64,000 nt of DNA from Lineus longissimus (GCF_910592395.1 NC_088325.1:3131501-3195500), one strand, 5' to 3'. Shown: positions 10,318-22,170, counted from the stretch's first letter. Made by a program: numbers and translations. The notes: generated from the sequence alone by a model not told the origin.

Positions 10318-13300
10318 GTGAATGTAATTTATAAGATGGCAGAATTCGATTCTCAGTTCGAGGACGAGATGGCGGAAGATGGCGTTGCAGATTCTGCCCG
10401 GGCTATGCAAAGGATGTCGTCCCCATATCTTGGGGATAGAAGCAGCAAGCAGAGAAAGCCACCTACGTTTTCAGGGCTACAGCTGCTCAGTGATGTGGCA
10501 GCCACCGACTATATGGATTTTATGGACAAGATGCAATCCGAGTTAGAGAAGAGCCGATTGGAGGTGGCCAGGCTTACGGCTAAATTGCGGCACTGCATGC
10601 CAGTGCAACCACCAGCCAAGTTACGGTCTCAGGATGATGAGCAGCATGTTTCACAGGCAATGCCGTTATCGACCGGGCATACCGAGCCTATAGAACATAG
10701 GCCTACTTCTTTTTCGAATCCACAAGAGAAGGCCATGAAGACGTCATCGCCAGTTATGCAGTCTGAGTCTAAGAGGCCACTATTGCAGTCACCTGATGCA
10801 TCAAGCACCCCCCGAGTGCACTTACCTATGATGAATATAAGTGACATCTCACCCCATCCCAAGTCGAGTTCGCTAGCCGTGGTTGAAGTTTCACCAGAGT
10901 TGTCAAGGAGAGAGCCAAAATCTCCTCAGCGTCAGCCCAAGACCGACACCCAGGTCAGTCATGTCAGTGATTGGCAACAACGATTGGTGGATACCATGGC
11001 TTTACCGAAAACCTCTATGATGACATTTTCGTGAGATCCCAGACAGTTTTGGATGTTTATGCGACGTTTCAATAGCTGCATTGGGGACACAACCGTTGAT
11101 GATAGCGCCAAGTTGAATTGTCTGTTTGAGTTTTGTAAGGGCAAAGCTGCAGCTGTGATTCAACCGTGTGCCATTATGGATCCACGTAAAGGCTATATCC
11201 GAGCCCTGGAGTTGTTGAAGGAGCGATTCGGTAATGAGTACCAGATATCTGAAGCTTGTGTAAAGCACGTGACGGAAGGTCCAGTGATAAAGGGGACTGA
11301 TTCTACGGCTCTGCAAGATTTGGCTGATGAGGTGTCAAGCTGTAGTGAAACCTTACAAGCAATGAACTGTATCGGTGAAATCGACACGAGATCAAGGGTC
11401 GTACAGATTGTTGAGAGGCTACCTTTGTTTTTAAAGTCCAGATGGCGTAAGCTTGCAGTTGATAAAGTGGTGAAGGATAAAGTTTATCCAGGGATACAGG
11501 AACTTGTAAATTTCCTACAACTTGTCGCTCGAGAGGCAAACGATCCCGTATTTGGAGTCACCAAGCCGTCGGAGCAAGACTGTTCAAAGAAGGATGGTCG
11601 CACCGCAGGTGTAAAGCCACAGGGTTATGTGCAATGAAAAGCCAGATCCCACACTACAGGTGAAGCCAAGAACCTTGCGAAAGCCAACATGAAATGCTAC
11701 ATCTGTGAATCCACACACAGATTGTTGGACTGTCCTGTTTGGAAGTCGGCGGCCGTGCCAAGGCGATGGAGCCTAGCAAAGGAAAAGAGGTTATGTTACA
11801 GATCTTTGGCGGGAAATCATATGGGTAAAAACTGCCCCCGCGGGAACACATGCAATGTCAATGGCTGTGGTAAAAGTCACCGTTTCCATCTTCATGAAGA
11901 CCGACCGTCACCAAAGTCAAAAGCCGACCCTGCCAATAATGCCAACAGTTCCTTTGGTACCAGTGATTTTCAGCCTAATGTACCCATACAGGTTGTGCTG
12001 CGGACGGTTCCAGTGTGGTTAGTTGGTCCAGGAGGAAAGAGAGTGCTGATAAATGCCCTATTGGATGAAGGATCTGACACGTCTTATGTTCGAGCGGATG
12101 TCGTAACAGCTCTGGGAATAAGTGGAACTGAGGAGAATTTGAAGATTGCTTCAATTGCTGACTGTGTGTCACTGGACAGCCAGAAAGTAGAAGTTCAGCT
12201 TGAGAGTATAGATGGCAGCACGGTTCGGAAGATGAAGATCTGGACGATGAGTGACATGTGCAGAAAGCTACCGATACAGAATTGGAACCACCACAAGACT
12301 AAGTTTGACCATATTGCTGATTTGGAGTTTCCTACAGCATCGGGTAGGAAGACTGTTGATGTTTTGATAGGATCTGACTACCCAGAGTTAGGTATCGCCC
12401 TTGAGGAGCGTATTGGAAAACCCGGCGAGCCAGTCGCAAGGAGAACACCGCTTGGTTGGACGTGTGTTGGTCCTTTACCCTTGATCAATGTACATCAGAC
12501 CACCACCAACTTCACGATGAGCTTTCATGCCACACACGAGTCAACCGATCAGCAGTTGCAAAAGTTGTGGGACCAGGACGTCATTGGAGAAGTTCATGAG
12601 GACATCCATACTCCAGAAGACAAGATGGTGATTGAGAAAACTAAGAGTTCGATAAGGAAGTTACCAGACCGGTTCGAAGTTGGGATTCCTTGGCGTGAAG
12701 ACCCTCCGGATTTAAAAGATAACAGAATAGTGGCTGAAAGAAGACCTAGATCACTTGAAGCCAGTCTGGTGAGGAGACCGGAAGTAGCCAAAAGATACAA
12801 AGAAGCATTTGAGGCGACTGTCGAGAAAGGATACATCACCAAGATATCATCGGAAAAAGCGCAAGAACCAGGATGGTACCTGCCGCATTTTGCCGTGATC
12901 CGGGATGATAAGCAAACTACGAAGGTGCGCATCGTTTATGATGCTGCAGCAGCCTACGAAGGAACAAGTCTGAACCAGAAGATGTTCCCAGGTCCGAAGC
13001 TGCAACGAGATATCTTGGAGATCCTGCTGAAGTTTCGCTTGAAGCCTGTTGCCTTAATCGGAGATATAAAGGAGATGTTTAATCAAGTCAGTATGGCGGA
13101 GAAGGACAGGAAGTTTCACCGGCTGTTGTGGCGGCATCTCGATCCAACAGCACCCATTGAAGTTTATGAAGCAACCAGATTGGTGTTTGGTGATGCAGCA
13201 TCTCCGTTTTTGGCGCAGTTTGTAACAAAACATCAAGCCGAGGCAATGCGAGAGCAGTATCCGGAGGCAGCAGAGGTTGTTCTCAAAGCAATATACATTG

Positions 13301-14058
13301 ATGACGTAATCGACAGCCTTGAAGATGATGATGAAGCCAGGCGTATGCGCCAGGATCTACAAGCCGTTTTGAAACCAGCTGGTTTTACAATCCGCCGTTG
13401 GTGCAGCAATAGACTTGCTGTTCTAGAAGGGTTGGACGAGTCGGAGCAAGCATCTGGAGTTAATCTGGAAGAGTCGGTACTTCCCAGTGTGAAGACCCTT
13501 GGTGTTGAATGGGATGCAGCTTCGGACACGTTTACCTTCATCTTAAGCAGTACCGAGCAGACGATTACCACGAAGAGACAGATTCTGAGTCGTAATGCAA
13601 CCATCTTTGATCCGTTCCAATTCTTGGCCCCTGTTGTCATCCGGGGCAAGATAGCTCTGCAAGAATGCTGGTTACGTGGAATCGGATGGGACGATGACCT
13701 ACCAGATGATATCCAAACTAGACTTGACCAGTGGATAGGAGAGCTACAGCGGGTGAACGAGATTCACATCCCTCGGTGTTATCGCAACAGGCCAGTTGAA
13801 GATATCGTGAAGATGGCCCTACATACATTTACAGATGCCTCGAGACTCGCCTACGGGGCAGTAGCCTATCTTAGGTACCAGTATACAGATGGAGAAATTG
13901 GGATCAGCATGGTAGCTGCAAAGTTTAAAGTTGCTCCACTGAAGAATGTTAGCATTCCCCGGCTCGAGCTGATGGCTGCAGTTACAGGAGTGCGTCTAGC
14001 CAACGTCATGGCCAGGAGTATATCCGTCCGATTACTAGATTGTGCCCACTCGTTGTGA
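10318..14058 (+). pseudogene. Bel/Pao gag-pol with two in-frame TGA codons
   Basis: A single reading frame interrupted only by TGA at 11032-11034 and 11635-11637, giving open parts 10318-11034, 11053-11637 and 11689-14058. Part 1 is the gag N-terminus with a coiled-coil-like segment. Part 2 is the DUF1759-type Bel gag core. Part 3 (789 codons) holds Cys/His zinc knuckles near its start, a DUF1758-type protease (LLDEGSDTSYV, about residues 124-134), reverse transcriptase with the YIDD catalytic box (Asp538 and Asp539 of this part) and an RNase H start (FTDAS, Asp716). It ends abruptly at 14058, without the rest of RNase H or any integrase. Both stops could be CGA-to-TGA transitions. Confidence 0.85.
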
Positions 14059-14636
14059 AGAAATAGACAATCAGACTTCAGACTTCGCTAGCATCCTACG
14101 CTTGAACTTTTGTGATGATAACTTGCGTTTGGTTATTTGGACATTATAATAACTCGACATAGTGTGGTTGTTTTGAGGAAATTTGGATGGTTAGAATCTT
14201 CGCAGCAATTGGGGTCCAAGCCAGAATAATGCTTCCCAATTGTTGGGTGCACGCCGTGCGCTGCCCAGGCTGAGTTTCTTAACTATTTTAATTTGCTCTT
14301 TTCTCGTGTTACCAGTTAAATTGGACTTTATTCGTTAGACGTGTGCACTAGTATTTTTATCACCGCGGAATTAATGTATATCACTTATATAAGTTCTTTC
14401 GGGATTCAGCAGATCCACATTAATTTCGGACATCTAGCATAAGGATTGCTTGTTGTTAACTTCGCAGATCGTTCAGCGCTCACCGGGCCCGGATTAACCG
14501 GACTCATACTTCGGTCCATAACGGGACAACTTCGTTCTTTTTTCGGTCTTCAATGAGACAATTTGTATGTGTTTTGGACTCTTAACGTTAGTGATGAACA
14601 TTTCGTTACCACTGTCTGTTCATGAGGGGGAGAATA
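14059..14636. other. Bel/Pao 3' internal region, no coding
   Basis: This lies between the broken pol and the polypurine tract. I find no integrase motif or long frame. It ends with the purine-rich tract ahead of the 3' LTR. Confidence 0.6.
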
Positions 14637-14796
14637 TGTTGTGGCGATTGATTTTGGAATAGGCTGTAATGATGGAGGCTGTGACGAGAGACAACGTTTT
14701 GTAATCGTTGGAAGTTGCTGCGAAATAAAAGTGTTATTTTCGATATTCATTTGTGTTATGTTGCCGAAGTAGCGGGCCTAGGGAATCGTAGAAACA
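14637..14796 (+). repeat. Bel/Pao 3' LTR
   Basis: A 160-bp LTR that differs from the 5' LTR by about one inserted base and very few substitutions, so the insertion is fairly young. It is followed by the ATAGA target duplication. Confidence 0.92.
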
Positions 14797-15590
14797 ATAG
14801 AGACCACTTTGTTTGCATTTGATTCGGGCGAAACCATGGTCATTTGAATGACTCTAAATAAGCAAATAGGCTGAATAAGTAATGAATGCATTCCAAATCT
14901 TCCCTACATCCGAAAGCAAGCACTTAAATTACGAGATACAATGGTTTCCTGCAGTACAAGACGATTTCATGAGACTTCATAGAAAATGTTCCATTGGGTG
15001 TGTAAAAATAATGACACGATGTGCTTTATGTGACTGTCGGTGACTCTGAAGACAACTAGGCTAGACCTAAAGAATAATCTAGTCCAGGTAACCACGACTC
15101 TATCCGCCGCAGAGCGGAGGGTAGAGGAAGCCTCGTTGGTTTACCCGAGGTGAACAATGCATTTTCAGTGCATACAGTGGATGCACTGTCATACCAAGCG
15201 CTCTGGTATTGCAGAGTATTCACTTGGATCGAGGTTAACCATCCTACAGAAAAACACATGACCGGACCTCGGAATCTTACGCCCCCAAATAGAGTTCATG
15301 ACGAGTTCATTGCCGTCAAGTACTCGTCTCTGTGATGAGTGAATGGAGGAGACTGATGAAAGAGTCTAAGAATGCTATAGAGCAAAAGTAAACTGAAATC
15401 ACAAAGTTTTATGAATATTTATAGACTTTCCATTATGACCAACAGCCCCAATACCTCAATCTATCATGTGCCACCTCCAATTCCCCATGGCGCAGTTGGC
15501 ATCTTTTGCTTTCAGTTGCCACTATCAAGACCAACTCATACCAGTTCGCCCACACCAGTCTCCCCGGAAGAAACCTCTCGAAGTGTTTTG

Positions 15591-16625
15591 CTAACTAACT
15601 GGCGTAAACCGCCTAGCGTATTTTATTGTCTCCTTGCTCTGTCCTTTACCCAAATCTTTAATTGTCCGTACGGGTGATAATAGAACGCTATTAGGTAGCA
15701 TTACTATTCTGCGTTCTTTACGATATTTACTTCGTTTCCGCGGTATCCCAATATGCCAATTTCTGACCGAAACATTGGTCACCTTATTAATCTTTGTAAA
15801 AATTTTCAAAGGGGCCAGAGGAGAGCATATGTCTCTGATAAATGTTACACTGGAAAATAAGTGTTTGTTTTTATGTAAAAATAAAAGCGTTGATGCCTTT
15901 CGATAGTTCGAAAAGCGGAAAAAATATTTATACGGGACCGACAAAACTTCCAACCGCATTCTCGGTTTAGGGAAGACACGATAGAGTGCAGAGAATCCAT
16001 TCTTTATCCTTTTTATGAATATGATATGACCTCGTCGACTGACGAAATAACGTCCTTGGGCATTGCGTTCGAAACTCTGCCAATTATTCAGTTCAAAAGG
16101 CGCATTCTGGCCGCGTATCCAAGTTATATTAAATATGGAAAGAAATGGACGACGATAGCTTCCTATGACAGCGCCAGATATTACAAAGATGTTTTTTAAG
16201 CCAATCGGCACGCAAATAATACAATGTTTAGTTGAACATGGGTGATGACGAGGTAGGATTATTGTGTGAAAATGACGAGTTGATATATCAAACAACTTAA
16301 GTACAACCGGTTTGTATCCACTTTCCCGGCGCACGTAGTAGAGCAGCCATAATTTCCCGTTGAGAATATCACTGAACATTTTCGTAAAACGAGAGGAAAC
16401 AGACACATTATGAACGAGTGCGTAAACATTCCTTTGTTCAGGTTGGTAGACAAGTATATTTCTTAAGGCATGAACATGTCCTCTACCATCTCGATGAACA
16501 AATAGTATCGAATTAGAAAAGTCGTCAAACATAAACAGCCTGGCTTCATGTTTATTCAAAATGACTGATACGGGGGGTTTGAAAACAACTGGTTCAGAAA
16601 CTCTGTACGTTTGGGTTCTTTTTTC
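15591..16625 (-). CDS. Secreted-protein family copy C, last exon
   Basis: An open block of 345 codons including the stop, after the conserved acceptor (CTTTCAG then GAAAAAAG). It aligns in frame with copy A throughout (FDDFSNSILFVHRDG, LRNILVYQPEQRNVYALV), with only scattered substitutions and no stop. It is one of the better-preserved copies, with copies A and E. The product is unknown and probably extracellular, given the linked signal-peptide exon at 16839-17012. Confidence 0.5.
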   Translation of the reverse strand, partial: EKRTQTYRVSEPVVFKPPVSVILNKHEARLFMFDDFSNSILFVHRDGRGHVHALRNILVYQPEQRNVYALVHNVSVSSRFTKMFSDILNGKLWLLYYVRRESGYKPVVLKLFDISTRHFHTIILPRHHPCSTKHCIICVPIGLKNIFVISGAVIGSYRRPFLSIFNITWIRGQNAPFELNNWQSFERNAQGRYFVSRRGHIIFIKRIKNGFSALYRVFPKPRMRLEVLSVPYKYFFRFSNYRKASTLLFLHKNKHLFSSVTFIRDICSPLAPLKIFTKINKVTNVSVRNWHIGIPRKRSKYRKERRIVMLPNSVLLSPVRTIKDLGKGQSKETIKYARRFTPVS

Positions 16626-16838
16626 CTGAAAGAGCAGTTGTTAAAGTGTAAGTAGATGAGAGCTGGACTGCTTTTCATTCTTGTTTCCACAGTACAGTGA
16701 GACTTTAACCTTGGACCCAGAAACTTCTTGACGGAATACCTTATGGTATGATTTACTGCCACAATTTGTATCATATTTGACTTTGAGACGGATTTTAGCC
16801 TAACCACGATCGGGTTTTGGCATGTGATAAAACCTTAC

Positions 16839-17012
16839 CTCTAGTTGATACATAAGCCATCCTCTAGTAATCGTTACATCCTCCCTCTCCAAACATGTTG
16901 CCTTTTCACTGTGCAGTCGGCAAACATGGCCGCCATCATGCCTTCGGGTATTAATAGTTTTGCAACTTAGCACCAAAACGCAAACAAATGCGCACTGACA
17001 CCTCGACCGCAT
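16839..17012 (-). CDS. Secreted-protein family copy C, signal-peptide exon
   Basis: Fifty-eight codons starting MRSRCQCAFVCVLVLSC, a signal peptide, and ending at a GAG-GTAAGG donor. Reading frame, length and both mature cysteines are the same as in copy A. Confidence 0.5.
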
Positions 17013-17341
17013 GTTTTTATCAGCAAAACTTGGCTGAATTATTTCTCGATCATGTGCAACCTTCTTGTAAATCCTGCTTTGGGTTGAGACCATTGTCAGT
17101 TACTGCCGAAAATGTACGATACCACTATATGAAACACAAGGTATGATCATGACCACTGGGCAGTATTAATAAACGTTGCATTAATTTATTCAACATCTTG
17201 ACCTAATTCAATCAAATATCTGATTGGCTTATTCAAACGACAACATTTCAACATGAGAGAGCATCAGAACTATTTCTGTGAAGCCGAAATAGTGCGGATA
17301 TTTTACAAATAATGCAATTTTATGACAAGCGTTAATGCCGG

Positions 17342-17488
17342 TGTAGAAGTTTAAAATGTCCTAGGACAGGATTCTATTATGCGCTGAGCTATTGACGGTC
17401 ATTGCTACTATAGAACCATATGCCATAATCTGTCAGAATACAATAGGCCCGGACACTTTTTCTAGGGGGGACACTTTTTACTTTTACA
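17342..17488. mobile_element. MITE with CCGG target duplication
   Basis: A 147-bp element with inverted ends (TGTAGAAGTTTAAAATGTCC at the left, complementary in part to GGACACTTTTTACTTTTACA at the right). CCGG lies on both sides (17338-17341, 17489-17492). Other array units carry the empty site GCCGGCTATTACTGTAG, which confirms insertion. A second copy lies at 43366-43559. Confidence 0.75.
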
Positions 17489-18299
17489 CCGGCTATAAAT
17501 GTACAAGAATTACAATGAAACACACCGTGGCAACACCTTGTATACTTTTATTGAATTTCCCATTTGTAAGCAACATATTGGCACTGATCGTTCGGCCAGA
17601 CAATTGATCTGGGTATTTCCGAGTATGATTAGGACAAGCGAACATTGCCGAAAGGGAGAGGACTGAACTGAATGGGAGACTGCCGTTCGAACGCACAAAC
17701 TGAATCCAAACATGCTCGCTGCAGTGACGGCAAACTCTCCACAAGTTGAACCTCTGCCCGAGTTGCCACTGCAAAGTTTATATTTCATTCATTTCTTCTT
17801 CGTTTTTGCCATCTATAGTCGATCCTTTTATCACTTGAATTACCCTGAAACAGCGTGGTAATATAAATTACTATACCGGCTACTGGCCGCCGGACATTGC
17901 CAATAGACCCGACGTAATTCTTTGTTAGTTGGTGAAATTAAGGGGCGAATGGTTTGAAAGCTGCTGCTGTACAGGTTGTTTTGAAAATATTGCTAACGAA
18001 TCTTAAAATTTCCTGCGTCATTATATCATGTGGATGAACGAAATCAGTTTTGTCAGTTTTTCTGACAATTTTTTATCCATTTTTGGCCAACCCGGTATCA
18101 TAACGAGCATGTTGTAGTTTTTCTCAAAACTCGTGAGTGCCAGGAATGCAGTAGGAATCAAATTCTCCATTCTAAGGTCGGTAAGAAACGGCATTCGCAT
18201 GGCATTGGGCAGCGCATTATCCGCAAAAAATAGTGGTATATCTACGATTGGTATTAGTGGCTTATAACGTACATATCCCATGATCCAAATCAGGCTGCC

Positions 18300-18840
18300 C
18301 CACCTTTCAGCTAGGGGTGGAACTAAACAGACATTGCGCTACAGTGGGATGATGATGAACTATAGCAACGAAGTATCTTTTAAGTTATGCGTGACGTCAG
18401 AGTGACGTCATTTTGTAAACAAAGGTATCCATCTATTCGCAAAACCAGCCCGTATGAATGTTTTTGATTTGCATTAGGTTTGTAGTAATCATATAGTTTC
18501 ATGACTCCTCAATTATTCTGATTAATCTTCACGCAAGTTTTCGACAGTTTTAAAGTTGTCAATATTTGCGGCAACCCATTTTACTGGGGAACTACATCAG
18601 CTCATCCTCGTTTCTCGTGCTACTTTTTTAGCCACTGCCTCTGCCGCTACTGAAACAGCAGCACAGGCACGTGAAACTTAGAGACCCCCCCCTTCGGTTG
18701 CCCCCTTGACTGACAACAAACATCGACTACACCGACAGCAAATCTAAAAACGATATCATTTTACATTTGGGGGGGGGGGGGTGGAGGTAGTTAGTCGAGG
18801 GGGCCTGAGCTGAATTGAAGGGGTAGAGGGCCGGGGCAAT
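18300..18840. other. Non-array host sequence, no gene seen
   Basis: Unique-looking sequence. Two perfect TGACGTCA sites (CRE/ATF type) lie 11 bp apart at 18392-18399 and 18403-18410, and a G12 tract lies near 18771-18782. No coding region is supported. Confidence 0.4.
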
Positions 18841-18860
18841 TGAGCTATTATATAATTTCT

Positions 18861-18896
18861 CGCGCCTGTGCGCAGTAGTTTCGAGATCTCGCGGGA
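18861..18896. promoter_or_regulatory. Possible host promoter core
   Basis: A small GC-rich island with an NRF-1-like CGCGCCTGTGCGCAG, followed by TCTCGCGGGA, one base from the TCTCGCGAGA element found in animal housekeeping promoters. It lies upstream of a possible exon ending at 19800. This is motif inference only. Confidence 0.3.
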
Positions 18897-19002
18897 TACA
18901 GAACGTGCGACATTCGATTTATCGGATGGTGTTGTAGTATTTCAGTTTTGCTCAATTCCATTGCTATTTACGGTTTGAAGTACCGGTAGGCTATGAAACG
19001 TA

Positions 19003-19550
19003 GGTATTTCCATACGATCAGGCGTATTCAGGTTGGATGTGACATTGTGTCGAAAGTAAACCGACCATTCTGGATGACGTCTTCAGAGGCGGTATTTCCA
19101 TACGGTCCGGCGTATTCATGTTGGATGTGACATTGTGTCAAAAGTAAACCGACCATTCTGGATGACGTCTTCAGAGACGGTATTTCCATACGATCAGGCG
19201 TATTCAGGTTGGATGTGACATTGTGTCGAAAGTAAACCGACCATTCTGGATGACGTCTTCAGAGACGGTATTTCCATACGATCAGGCGTATTCAGGTTGG
19301 ATGTGACATTGTGTCGAAAGTAAACCGACCATTCTGGATGACGTCTTCAGAGACGGTATTTCCATACGGTCCGGCGTATTCAGGTGGGATGTGACATTTT
19401 TTAAAGCATTTTCAATGACATCTTGTGTATATTCTGGGTGGGTGTGACAAATCCTTAAGCAACCCAAACATTCTGAATGACGTCTTCAAAGGCAGTATTT
19501 TCCGTATGTGGCAGGTGTATTCTTGTTGGACGTGACGTTGTCTAAAGTAA
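19003..19550. repeat. 88-bp minisatellite, about 5-6 copies
   Basis: The GGTATTTCCATACG start recurs at 19003, 19091, 19179, 19267 and 19355, an exact 88-bp period. More diverged copies run on to about 19550. Copies differ by a few substitutions (for example ATCAGG versus GTCCGG). Confidence 0.9.
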
Positions 19551-19572
19551 AGTGTTACCTTGCTGTTAGGAC

Positions 19573-19800
19573 ACTCCAATATCGTCTGCAATTGAAAGGC
19601 GTCCTGGTTGTGGAATTCCACCCAAACCAATTCAGCACCGATGTCCTTATTAGAGAGGTATTCACCGAGGGAGGCTCCAAGTCCTATGTACATGTAAAGT
19701 ACGCTGTAATTTGCAATCCTAGCACATGTAGCCAGACTTCTCTATTCATGCCAATTCAAGAGGAACTCAGTATCAAGTGCCGGTCTGGATATTGTTTCAA
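19573..19800 (+). CDS. Possible exon of an unrecognised host gene
   Basis: An open stretch bounded by a plausible acceptor (TTACCTTGCTGTTAG) and a good donor (TTTCAAG then GTATGA at about 19801). The translation contains several cysteines and an LVVEFHPNQF segment. No family is recognised. It could be an exon of the gene served by the promoter-like island near 18.87 kb, or a chance frame. Confidence 0.25.
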
Positions 19801-19809
19801 GGTATGAAT

Positions 19810-21580
19810 TCAGTGACCATCTCACAGGTACATGTTTTTTGAAGCAAAAATGACTCAAGTCACTTAGTCTTGGGTGTGACCACACTCAATAAGACTAAAT
19901 GGTTTACCCGTAGTCTTTTAGGTTTCAAAATACTTTTGAGATGGTCCCTTATAATACATGTGGTCAAGTCGCTGTGAGGTAGCAAAGATAAAGGCAAGAC
20001 TATATGTATCTAATAATATGAAAAACGCCACGTTTATTGAATGATACATGTATACAACAGCCACAGATTGTCTGAAAAAACAATAATTCCACAGTACATG
20101 TACATGTAACTTACATTTACTTTTAATGAGACCTTTGAAAGATATGATAAGTTTACATTGTTACTATATTTGTGCCAATTCAATATTATCCATTATGTAA
20201 TCTTTCATCAAAAGTGATCATGTGAGTTTATGTCAGAATGAATAATGCGTGGAGGTGAAGAAGGAATACCGAAATACGTGAATTCCACTGAACAAAAAAA
20301 CACAGGCGGGAGGATTTGCACAAATTCACATCAATTTTTTCAACAATCGAAAGACATGAGGTGCATCACTTCTTGTGCGTTCCGGAACCTTAAATAGAGG
20401 AAATTAAAAGAACCACTATTATGCAGATATTAGTATCACACGACATCATATCATTTTCTTCAAGGGTACACTACCAAAATATATGGAATTAAGGCGAAGA
20501 AAACAAGCAAATCTCAATTACACTGCATTCATGCTGCAACCTCATACTGGTTTGAGATACCTTTGAACCAAATACTTCCACTGCTTTGAAGTGTTCCCAA
20601 CAATTTTCTCACCAGCGAAGTGTTTTTATTGAATAGAAACCGTTCTGTAATTGCAATACAAAAGCCTTTTGAATGGACAGGTGAGTTTTATGACATCTTT
20701 TAATGTATCAGCTGAAGGAATTTCAATAAATTGATTGTCAATCCTTCCTTTTGACTCCACAATTCTGATAAACGATAATTATGTGATAAGCTACAGTTGT
20801 TCGAATTGGGCACTACCTCTAAGAAACTGCTGCATCAGCCTGACTCACAACCACTACAACATCAACTGCATAGAGCACACAGCCATAATCCTTTCAATCA
20901 TGATTTACCTAATTGTTACGTCTTCCGCTTTCACCCATGAGTTGTGGGACGCATCATATCCTTGCCACTTTATGTAATACGTGTTGTTTTTGGGGTCGTA
21001 GTTGTCTATTCTCTCAGCTGCGAAATAGTCTCCTGCAAAATAAGTCAAGCGACCAAATTGTCCCCCCCCCCACCCCCCACCCCCCGATTGGATCTGAGGA
21101 TACAGGGGTCAGTTCCTCATTAAACCTTTCAACAACTGAACATTTGGCTAAATATTTCTTTGTAATCTCATTGCATCATGCACTCCGAGGAGTCCATTAT
21201 TTCAATGAAAATATCAAAAACTGTTTTATCATATACGTCTGCCAGATCACTGCACTTAGGGTATATGATAAAAGTGCTTAACGACAGACAAAGTCAAAGC
21301 CAACAATGCTGGACAAGATGAAATCGTAAGGATATAAGCTCACCCATGTGAGCCAAGAATAGAAAATGCCCACAACATTACCATGACAAAAAAGGGAACT
21401 ATTGACTTTTACACTAGAATTAGAAATTACAATTACAATTAGAAAATTAGACAGCCAAACCATTGGGTACATGCGTACTGGTTATCAAATTGGATATTGG
21501 TGGTACAAATAACACACACTCAGGTTTGATAAGAAAGAATTTGAAAATACACTATTATTTCTGGAGGCCAAGGCAAAAAT
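19810..21580. other. Non-coding host sequence
   Basis: AT-rich sequence with ordinary low-complexity patches, including a C-rich tract around 21061-21084. I see no feature beyond short chance frames. Confidence 0.4.
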
Positions 21581-21589
21581 TAGAGAGTA

Positions 21590-21880
21590 CAGTCGTGCTC
21601 GAAAGTTTACATACAATTCAAAGGATGATATAACCTTGTCTCTTTCTCTGCAACTACAGAACGCGGGAATAGTATATAGTTTACAGGAAGTCATCAACTA
21701 AAAAACATAGTTCTGTTTCATTAATTTCATTGTTTTTATGAGCTCTATTTGAGAACAATGCATATTTCAGAGTGTCATAAGTTTACATACACCTACCTTA
21801 TCTACTAGTTGTTTGGCCTTGAGGCGGGCAAATATGTTATGCAATGGCTTTTATCTTGTCTCCACTACCTGTTGACCATC
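21590..21880 (+). mobile_element. Tc1-like transposon, left end
   Basis: Preceded by TA, this starts CAGTCGTGCTCGAAAGTTTACATAC. A second related direct repeat (GTCATAAGTTTACATACACC) lies about 180 bases in, the IR/DR arrangement of Tc1/Sleeping-Beauty-type elements. The element continues at 40619 on the far side of the Polinton. Confidence 0.7.
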
Positions 21881-21886
21881 ATGATT
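21881..21886. repeat. Polinton target-site duplication, left
   Basis: ATGATT, identical to 40613-40618. Six bp is the known Polinton duplication length. Confidence 0.95.
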
Positions 21887-22170
21887 AGAAAGTGTAAAAA
21901 GCGTTGGTAGGAACGTAGGTAATTCTAAGCTATTTTGACCAAAAGCCCTTACAGGTCTTTTGCCCCAAATTAGCCTACAACCCCCAAAGAACCAATCCAC
22001 CACAATATACACTTTCTATCATTCTTCAGTGAAGCGTTGCAATGAAATGGTTCATTCATGAGATTCCCAGTGAAGCGTTGCAGTGAAATGGTAAGGGAAT
22101 ACTAGAGTTCAATGGGTTAATGTAATCATGACTTACTGTATTCCAACATAAAGTACACGTCAATAGCTTT
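21887..22170 (+). repeat. Polinton left TIR, 284 bp
   Basis: Matches the reverse complement of 40329-40612 with three mismatches. It contains a 25-bp direct repeat (22027-22051 and 22068-22092, core GTGAAGCGTTGCA) and an inverted copy of its own first 10 bases (TACACTTTCT at 22008-22017). Confidence 0.97.

Larger units (their letters stand above)
9514..14796 (+). mobile_element. Bel/Pao LTR retrotransposon, integrase lost
   Basis: A complete LTR-to-LTR element of about 5.28 kb with TSD ATAGA on both sides (9509-9513, 14797-14801) and a polypurine tract (GAGGGGGAGAAT) just before the 3' LTR. It encodes gag, a zinc-knuckle region, aspartic protease, reverse transcriptase and the start of RNase H. 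Coding stops at 14058, and no integrase is found in the 578 bases left before the 3' LTR. The element is therefore internally deleted and must have been mobilised before the deletion or in trans. Confidence 0.9.
14797..18290. repeat. Array unit 3, continued
   Basis: Resumes the unit after the Bel/Pao insertion. It contains the decayed hairpin, gene copy C, a MITE, and tail sequence shared with 49550-49830 and 60560-60900. It leaves the array near 18290. Confidence 0.7.

Noticed and set aside
17493-17788. Cys-containing frames upstream of gene copies (RFNLWRVCRHCSEHVW type)
   Set aside because: Conserved between units, but two frames are equally open and no start or splice site decides; possibly the 3' end of another gene, not claimed.
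18021-18281. 86-aa minus-strand frame
   Set aside because: Related sequence in other units is not open over the same range; treated as unit tail.
18771-18785. Poly-G and poly-C runs (also near 21061, 41215, 46358, 50591) as quadruplex signals
   Set aside because: Simple homopolymer tracts prone to sequencing error; the one at 50591 is explained as the gypsy polypurine tract.
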